Part shown: positions 19,160-23,857 of the stretch, piece after piece
Position numbering within the stretch: position 1 is the stretch's first letter
How the letters are laid out: every line of letters begins with the position of its first letter
IMG/VR virus record: IMGVR_UViG_3300010391_002477
Coordinates: 1-23,857 of that record
Source: a virus
Direction: 5' to 3' (one strand)
Length of the DNA: 23,857 nucleotides
Translations under genes and position numbers: made by a program
The notes under the pieces: generated by a model
Databases searched by the model: none
The model's input: only the letters and a program-made list of their open reading frames with translations
What the model was told of the DNA's origin: nothing

Positions 19160-20446
19160 TTACGCTGGTATCTGTCCGTAAGCTGCTACTTCATTGGCTA
19201 CTGTCCAGATAGATGTTGCATAAGTCCCGCCATCCATGACCTCAGCCTCAACCGTCTCTACATTTCGTTTGTCATTATTGGCCAAGCTGACCTTTGTGAT
19301 ATTACAGTCAGGACAAATGCCTTCAACGTAGAAGTTCTTGCCGGTCTCAAACTCCGCACCGGTTGCCTTCATACTTATCGCGAAATGAGCGTTGTCTTCC
19401 ATTAACTGCCTCATAGAGAAGTCCCTTGACTCTCTTACAATTTTTACTGTCTGGTGCCTCTGTCTCCTCCATGCATAGCTTGCGTATAATCCAGTCCCAC
19501 CCGGACGATATTCAACGACAAGATCATTGGTCAAGGCGTACTCAACTGAATCACACTCGATGGAAATATCATGTCCGCCGAGGTAGGCAGATCCATTCCA
19601 TTTCCCGCCGACTTTTACAACAAGGTCGGTTGTCCTCATTGGTGATTCCTCAACTGGTGAAGGGAATGTCATCCAGCCAGCTTCAACAGGGAGATAGATT
19701 ATTTCGTAGGTTGTTGACGTGGCAGCTACACCCGGAGCTACTATTGTAATAGCTGCAGGAACGGCATTGCTGACAGCCGTATAGACGACATCTGCATACT
19801 CTCCTGTCGTAGGAGTGAGAACCCTTATCCTCTGGACATTATCCAATCTTTTTGCTGCATTATCTCCGGCATCCTGTACTCCATTTGCAGCAAGGGTTAA
19901 TGTCGTGGCATTAAAGGCAGCAGTTACAGTTTCTTTTACAACGCTATTGGTGTGCTTGCCTGTGCCCTTTATTCCCAGATTAAGCTTTAGCCATTCATCT
20001 TTTGCAAAGGTCGCTGTAAGGGTGTCAACAAACAACCCGTCCAACTTCATTTTGTTTATTGTATCGCCTTCTCTCATTCCCGCAGAGAAGGAAGGCATTG
20101 CATTGCCAAGTTCCGGGACTATTACGTGTTTAAACCCACCACCCCATGCAGATCCAGCAGCAGGATTGCCAAGACCATAGGCAAGCCCAAAGGCGAAGTG
20201 TTGAGGCATCCCCTTGCCAAAAGGCATTGCAAAGTTAGACAGGAAGCCCATATCATAAGACTTGTCCGCTTCCTCCCTGCCTGTTAGTTCGTCAATGTTT
20301 GTTTCCCTACGTGGCTCTGCCAGAAAGATGGTACTGGCATCAACCATCATAAGAGTGTCAAGGTCAGCACCGGCATTAAGGGCGGATTCCCTCTCTGCTG
20401 CACCGACTACAATTTGATTCATTTTCGCTATAAAATTTCTTGCCAT
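19160..20446 (-). CDS. Major tail tube protein with an inserted domain
   Basis: 428 aa from ATG 20446 (MARNFIAKMNQ), preferred over an upstream ATG at 20497 because AAGGAG lies 8 nt before it. The N-terminal half (RETNIDELTGREEADKSYDMG; FGKGMPQHFAFGLAYGLG) and the C-terminal half (LGGHDISIECDSVEYALTND; AISMKATGAEFETG) follow the phage tail-tube pattern for large tube proteins. Between them, roughly residues 185-265, is a Thr/Val-rich beta segment (TTLTLAANGVQDAG, TTGEYADVVYTAV) that looks like an inserted surface domain. It stands after its own terminator and just before the chaperones, the normal order for a tube. Confidence 0.75.
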   Translation of the reverse strand: MARNFIAKMNQIVVGAAERESALNAGADLDTLMMVDASTIFLAEPRRETNIDELTGREEADKSYDMGFLSNFAMPFGKGMPQHFAFGLAYGLGNPAAGSAWGGGFKHVIVPELGNAMPSFSAGMREGDTINKMKLDGLFVDTLTATFAKDEWLKLNLGIKGTGKHTNSVVKETVTAAFNATTLTLAANGVQDAGDNAAKRLDNVQRIRVLTPTTGEYADVVYTAVSNAVPAAITIVAPGVAATSTTYEIIYLPVEAGWMTFPSPVEESPMRTTDLVVKVGGKWNGSAYLGGHDISIECDSVEYALTNDLVVEYRPGGTGLYASYAWRRQRHQTVKIVRESRDFSMRQLMEDNAHFAISMKATGAEFETGKNFYVEGICPDCNITKVSLANNDKRNVETVEAEVMDGGTYATSIWTVANEVAAYGQIPA

Positions 20447-20482
20447 AATTAAATTCTCCTTTTTAATTTTAAAATTTTTCCC

Positions 20483-20527
20483 AAAAAAAAAGCTCATTCC
20501 TGCTTGTGCACAAGAACGAGCTTTTTT
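20483..20527. terminator. Intrinsic terminator, bidirectional
   Basis: AAAAAAGCTC and GAGCTTTTTT arms with an inner CTTG/CAAG and loop TGCA, an A-tract on the left and a T-tract on the right, so it works on both strands. On the late (minus) strand it lies between the 617-aa gene and the tail tube gene. Confidence 0.8.
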
Positions 20528-20539
20528 ATCTTTTTGGGT

Positions 20540-20564
20540 TTTCTCCGGGGATCAGCCGGAGAAA
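20540..20564. repeat. Perfect hairpin TTTCTCCGG / CCGGAGAAA
   Basis: 9-bp arms with a 7-nt loop, 35 bp past the end of the 617-aa gene on the late strand and 13 bp before the terminator. No T-tract follows it on the minus strand, so it may be an mRNA 3'-end structure. Confidence 0.65.
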
Positions 20565-20598
20565 GAAACTATCAAAAACTTATCTTACTTTTCCATTC

Positions 20599-22452
20599 TT
20601 AATTCCCCCACATTAAAGACTGTGAAACTACTCTCATCATTCCAGTAGGAGCTATTAAATCATAAACCTTTGGTCCAATATCACACTCCCCAAGAATCCC
20701 TTTTTTCTTTCCGTTAACACAAACACCCATGCCGAAAATCGGAGCTTTTGCCGTAGGGGTAAAATCATAGGTAGGATAAGTAGTGTCTTTGAAGAGCTGT
20801 GAAATACCGCTATTATTTAAAGAAGTATTGGCCAATATTGATGCCATATCCTGCGGCACTCCGATATCTCTTAAAGTCTGCGTCTGCCACCCAGCTAAAT
20901 TTCTAAGACCAGAGGGGTCATTCGTTTCACAGGTATAAGGAGATGCCGTACAATAGCTACTTCCCGGACAAGTTCTATTAACATTTTCAGGAGGATAGCA
21001 AACTCTCCAAGAAAATAACTTGGCATTAAGACCATCCTGAGTCTCAAACAGATTATAATTGGAAGAATAATTAGAATATGTCTCATTATGAAGAGCAACA
21101 AGGTTCGCTCCATAACGACTCAGGGTTTGATTAATATTAAAAATAATATTGTTCCTGATTAACATGTTAGAAACATCAGACCCACCTGTAGAAGATAACA
21201 AAACAGGAATTCCCGTCAGCGTTCCATCCTCAGTCGTTCCGTTGGCATTAACCTCATAGTCAATGGGTTTCAAAACATTGTCAGTAACTATATTCCCTTT
21301 TGAATCTACATTTATCTGTCCTGTTAAGTTATCATAGACAGTATTATTAGTTATTTTGTTTCTTATGTTTTGGTAATCCCCTGATAATTGATAACGAATA
21401 TAGATTCCATTTCCCCTGCAATTATAAATTTCATTATTATCAATAGTATTATCAGTTGCGACTGCTGAGGCTCCGCCACTAGAACCAATTTCAATACAAC
21501 TGCCACCAATGTCGTGTATTTTAGAATTTTTTATTATATGAAATGTTGATGTAGACCCGCTTCCACTTCTAAGATATATTCCTGTTCCCATAGAAGTAAA
21601 TTCTGAATTATTAAATGTAATATGGTCTGAAGCTCCAAGAACAATAGGGTCTTGCCCCACAGTATTTATATTCCCTCCACCCCTAAATTCCAGCCCATTA
21701 AAAGTGATATAGTTTTTATTACTCCCTATGACAATTAGTCTCTTATTGTTCCCCATTAAAACATTATGAACATTATCATTAGCAGGAGGATAAGATGCAG
21801 GAGTGTCCCTTGCTCCTGCATCTCCGAAACGAATATATATATATCCTGAGCTGTCCATACAGCCAGTCCCATATTCAAAATCTATTATTCCATTCGTATC
21901 ATTCCATCTATGCCCTTCTATTCCATTTAGAGAATTTTCTACGTTTGCAGCCGTGCAATCAGCAATCTGAACAGGGGTGTATAATCTCATTTTCATTCCT
22001 GTTCCCTGCCAGAAATAATACTTAGTTTTTGTTCCGCTATAAACGGAATTAGATTTCCAGACATGGGTATTAGGAGAGCCCTGCTGCGTCCAAGCAAAAC
22101 TACCTGTAATATCGCTTCTGTCAGTAATCACGGGCTTGTTATTTAAATCCTGCCCTGTGTAAAGAATAGGGGCAGTAGCTGTGCCTGTATTTGTAATAGG
22201 AGGATTTGCAGCAGTTGACTCTGGAGCTGTGCCGATTAAGTATGTTCCTGCCGCCACTGTTACTGTATCACCTGCTGTTGCAGTTGCAAGCCCTTTAGAA
22301 AAAGTAAGCCATGGGGTTGCCCAAGAAGTGCCATCGTTAGAATCATTGCCGACTGTTCCGTTTACTCCGTCTTTGTCAACATAGTAATTTGTCCCATAAG
22401 ACAGAGAGGAAATGAAAAGAAAAAGAATTATAAGAAATATTTTCTTACTCAT
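20599..22452 (-). CDS. Secreted right-handed beta-helix protein, 617 aa
   Basis: A Sec signal peptide (MSKKIFLIILFLFISSLSYG) is followed by the DUF1565-like opening YYVDKDGVNG ... NDGTSWATPWLTF ... AGDTVTVAAGTY and then many parallel-beta-helix repeats (residues ~230-440, e.g. NKNYITFNGLEFRGG, IKNSKIHDIGG, IDNNEIYNCRGNGIYI, ITNNTVYDNLTG, LIRNNIIFNIN). Beta-helix proteins bind or degrade polysaccharide, but no catalytic triad can be assigned here. Signal peptides are unusual in tail-module genes. It is directly downstream of the 246-aa secreted protein gene and ends before the terminator. It could be a lysogenic-conversion or depolymerase gene; its function is unknown. Confidence 0.75.
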   Translation of the reverse strand: MSKKIFLIILFLFISSLSYGTNYYVDKDGVNGTVGNDSNDGTSWATPWLTFSKGLATATAGDTVTVAAGTYLIGTAPESTAANPPITNTGTATAPILYTGQDLNNKPVITDRSDITGSFAWTQQGSPNTHVWKSNSVYSGTKTKYYFWQGTGMKMRLYTPVQIADCTAANVENSLNGIEGHRWNDTNGIIDFEYGTGCMDSSGYIYIRFGDAGARDTPASYPPANDNVHNVLMGNNKRLIVIGSNKNYITFNGLEFRGGGNINTVGQDPIVLGASDHITFNNSEFTSMGTGIYLRSGSGSTSTFHIIKNSKIHDIGGSCIEIGSSGGASAVATDNTIDNNEIYNCRGNGIYIRYQLSGDYQNIRNKITNNTVYDNLTGQINVDSKGNIVTDNVLKPIDYEVNANGTTEDGTLTGIPVLLSSTGGSDVSNMLIRNNIIFNINQTLSRYGANLVALHNETYSNYSSNYNLFETQDGLNAKLFSWRVCYPPENVNRTCPGSSYCTASPYTCETNDPSGLRNLAGWQTQTLRDIGVPQDMASILANTSLNNSGISQLFKDTTYPTYDFTPTAKAPIFGMGVCVNGKKKGILGECDIGPKVYDLIAPTGMMRVVSQSLMWGN

Positions 22453-22453
22453 A

Positions 22454-23194
22454 TTACTTTATTCCTTTTACCCAAATATTCATAACCGCAGCGGTAGATG
22501 CCGTTGTACTGAATTGAGTTCTTGGTAAAGCAACCCAAAACCAAGAGCCACCTGTAATCTTGAAAGGAGTAGAGCCCGTAATTGTAATAGCGGCTGCCGT
22601 AGGAGCAGTTAACGGACTATAAGCCGATGTATTATTTGTACGTAAATAAACAGGGGAAATATCAGCTGAAACGGTTGTCGCTGCTATTGCTCCCTGAACT
22701 ATTTCTACAAAGCATAAGCCTTCGGTAAATCTATTAAAATCAACTGGAGCCATTGCAGCCGTATCAGAGCTTCTATCACCTGTATAAGAACGGACAAGAG
22801 TCCATGAAGAAGTCGGATCTGAATTGGTATAGCCTGGCTGTGCAACGGTAAAAGAAACATGAAGAGGAGAAGGTCCGGAGATTGTTACCGGCTGCGAGTA
22901 GTTAGTAACCCAAGGGTCAGAGGGCGCTTGCAAAAATCCTGGCTGTGCGACTGTAAAGGAGACCGGAAGAGGAGAGGGACTTGTAATATTAACATCAAGA
23001 GTCTCCGGGAATGTTACTTCCGGGAAAGTTGCCATTGAAACGGGTTGAGTATATGCATCCCAGCCAGCAGGAGGTCCCTGAAGCAATGCCGGTTGAAGCT
23101 GCGTCGAAGTTCCGACAGTTCCTCCTTTTACATCCTGACCTATAATAATACAAAAACAAATTATCAACAAACCCAAAATTAATTTCTTCTTCAT
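22454..23194 (-). CDS. Secreted protein with Pro-rich tandem motif, 246 aa
   Basis: A signal-peptide-like start (MKKKLILGLLIICFCIIIG) is followed by a low-complexity Pro/Ser/Val region with internal duplications: PSPLPVSFTVAQPG (73-86) and PSPLHVSFTVAQPG (108-121), and related Trp/Tyr-Gln-Pro-Val segments near 43-53 and 95-104. The C-terminal 110 residues are beta-rich (TVSADISPVYLRTNN; ITITGSTPFKITGGSWFWV). No family recognised. AAAGGAG lies 7 nt before ATG 23194. It is probably translated with the beta-helix gene, whose ribosome site lies in its last codons. Confidence 0.65.
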   Translation of the reverse strand: MKKKLILGLLIICFCIIIGQDVKGGTVGTSTQLQPALLQGPPAGWDAYTQPVSMATFPEVTFPETLDVNITSPSPLPVSFTVAQPGFLQAPSDPWVTNYSQPVTISGPSPLHVSFTVAQPGYTNSDPTSSWTLVRSYTGDRSSDTAAMAPVDFNRFTEGLCFVEIVQGAIAATTVSADISPVYLRTNNTSAYSPLTAPTAAAITITGSTPFKITGGSWFWVALPRTQFSTTASTAAVMNIWVKGIK

Positions 23195-23208
23195 CTCAAA
23201 CTCCTTTA

Positions 23209-23475
23209 TTATTTTGATAGTTTATCTAAAATATTATCTATTCTTTGTGTCTGATCCTTGATACATTCTTTCATATCTCGAAGGTGATTCTCATTCATTC
23301 GATATAACGACTCTATTCCTTGCTTTAAAGTATCAATTCTGACAACAACTGTTACCAAACAAGACTCTCTAAGGTTGTTGCAATCCTCTGAATTTAATTT
23401 CAGATCATTTCTTTCATCTATCTCATTCATCCTTCTCTCGTGTTCATCAAGTTTCCCCCAGATAGATTTCTGCAA
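23209..23475 (-). CDS. Small coiled-coil protein, 88 aa
   Basis: Charged helical protein (WGKLDEHERRMNEIDERND; QGIESLYRMNENHLRDMKEC) with Cys residues mid-sequence. The TTG at 23475 is the likely start, 3 nt after the stop of the 28-aa gene; an in-frame ATG 14 codons in is the alternative. Membrane-anchored or free coiled-coil proteins of this kind are common next to phage lysis and tail genes; no specific role can be given. Confidence 0.55.
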   Translation of the reverse strand: MQKSIWGKLDEHERRMNEIDERNDLKLNSEDCNNLRESCLVTVVVRIDTLKQGIESLYRMNENHLRDMKECIKDQTQRIDNILDKLSK

Positions 23476-23478
23476 TAA

Positions 23479-23565
23479 TCACCCAACAACGGCGAGGAAA
23501 ACCGCCACGATATATCCAATAGCCTTTTCTCCAACAGCGATATAATTAGCTGGTTCATTTGCCAT
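23479..23565 (-). CDS. Possible 28-aa membrane peptide
   Basis: MANEPANYIAVGEKAIGYIV followed by AVFLAVVG: a short polar start and one short hydrophobic stretch. Its ATG is 7 bases from the end of the upstream gene and its stop 3 nt before the next start, as in an operon, but the ribosome site is poor. It may be a tiny membrane protein or a chance frame. Confidence 0.4.
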   Translation of the reverse strand: MANEPANYIAVGEKAIGYIVAVFLAVVG

Positions 23566-23571
23566 TTTTTT

Positions 23572-23857
23572 TCATGTGTTTCCCGGCACTCTGTATTGTA
23601 ATATCTGCACATCCATCACCATAAAATAGATTGGATGAAATTTCCCCTCATCGTTGATACTTGAAACCGGGTCTGTATCAAGTGCATAAGCCCCCCGCAT
23701 AGAATCCTTAAGCAAGACGTCATCAATTATTTCCTCAAATTCTATAAAATTTTCTAATGCCTGACGTTTGTCATTCTGTAAAAAACCGCAATAAAGCCTG
23801 ACGATATTTTTGTTTTCTCTGTCGCCGCCAATTCGGAAGGATTTTTCTATGGAAGGT
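23572..23857 (-). CDS. Partial phage protein, possibly tail terminator type (5' end outside window)
   Basis: 94 codons remain, in a frame open to the window edge: SIEKSFRIGGDRENKNIVRL, then a mixed alpha/beta region (QALENFIEFEEIIDDVLL) and a C-terminal strand YFMVMDVQILQYRVPGNT. The closing beta strand and length suggest a tail terminator or head-tail connector of the lambda gpU/DUF3168 kind, whose gene is usually just upstream of the tail tube gene. This is a resemblance only. Confidence 0.5.
   Translation of the reverse strand, partial: PSIEKSFRIGGDRENKNIVRLYCGFLQNDKRQALENFIEFEEIIDDVLLKDSMRGAYALDTDPVSSINDEGKFHPIYFMVMDVQILQYRVPGNT

Noticed and set aside
19815-20180. Rightward 121-aa frame opposite the tail tube gene
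   Set aside because: Antisense shadow of the tail tube gene, no ribosome site.
23427-23612. Minus-strand 61-aa frame
   Set aside because: It overlaps the 28-aa frame and the end of the partial gene in another frame, and its content is not protein-like.
23572-23857. Frameshift in the partial gene at the right edge
   Set aside because: A first reading suggested an extra G near 23667-23671, but a recheck of the bases showed CCCGG and an unbroken frame to the stop at 23572.

Overview
The window is a piece of a temperate, siphovirus-like phage genome (AT-rich, densely packed, SD-led genes). The host is probably a Gram-negative bacterium: two phage genes encode lipobox lipoproteins, one resembling SmpA/BamE. 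I cannot name the host phylum. Short palindromic repeats between and inside genes resemble interspersed repeats I know from environmental bacterial genomes, but I could not search for them.

Layout. (1) 59-4350, minus strand: a leftward early operon of small genes. From promoter side to end they are a 103-aa protein, a CII-like regulator, a repeat-riddled 154-aa protein, two very small genes (2819-2989 and 2691-2807), two small proteins, a two-OB-fold protein that may bind ssDNA, a Cys-pair protein, an Nmad1/DUF1599-like protein and a small lipoprotein. (2) 4500-5100: the genetic switch. Back-to-back promoters share one -35 region (5054-5060). One reads right into a Cro/CI-type repressor, the other left into an apparently leaderless 43-aa gene. 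A separate 60-aa rightward gene has a 12-bp inverted repeat over its ribosome site. (3) 5101-8346, plus strand: a lysogeny module of repressor, HsdR_N/PD-(D/E)XK-like protein, SmpA-like lipoprotein, Cys-rich protein and tyrosine integrase. A leaderless minus-strand gene (6972-7211) with a near-consensus promoter is embedded in it. (4) 8413-8530: a 3'-half tRNA-Lys(CUU) sequence that looks like attP, followed by direct repeats that may be integrase arm sites. (5) 8523-23857, minus strand: the late tail operon, read right to left. It runs from a partial protein that may be a tail terminator, through an unusual cassette of coiled-coil and signal-peptide proteins (including a 617-aa beta-helix protein), a terminator, the tail tube, tail assembly chaperones joined by a probable -1 frameshift, and the tape measure, to DUF2460-like and DUF2163-like proteins, a 1364-aa hub/tip protein and small virion proteins.

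How it fits together. The tail block follows the usual order (tube, chaperone G/GT, tape measure, distal tail, hub, tip) and resembles the gp12/gp13/gp15 arrangement of gene transfer agents. Because phage genes lie on both sides of the integrase/tRNA-fragment junction, and no 5' tRNA half is present, the sequence probably comes from a circular or virion form, or a contig crossing attP, rather than from a prophage end.

Most notable: a textbook U_UUU_UUG slippery site in the chaperone gene opening a 122-codon -1 frame with no good start of its own; palindromic repeats inserted in frame in at least two genes and sitting just upstream of several ribosome sites; two candidate leaderless genes; and a secreted-protein cassette inside the tail module.
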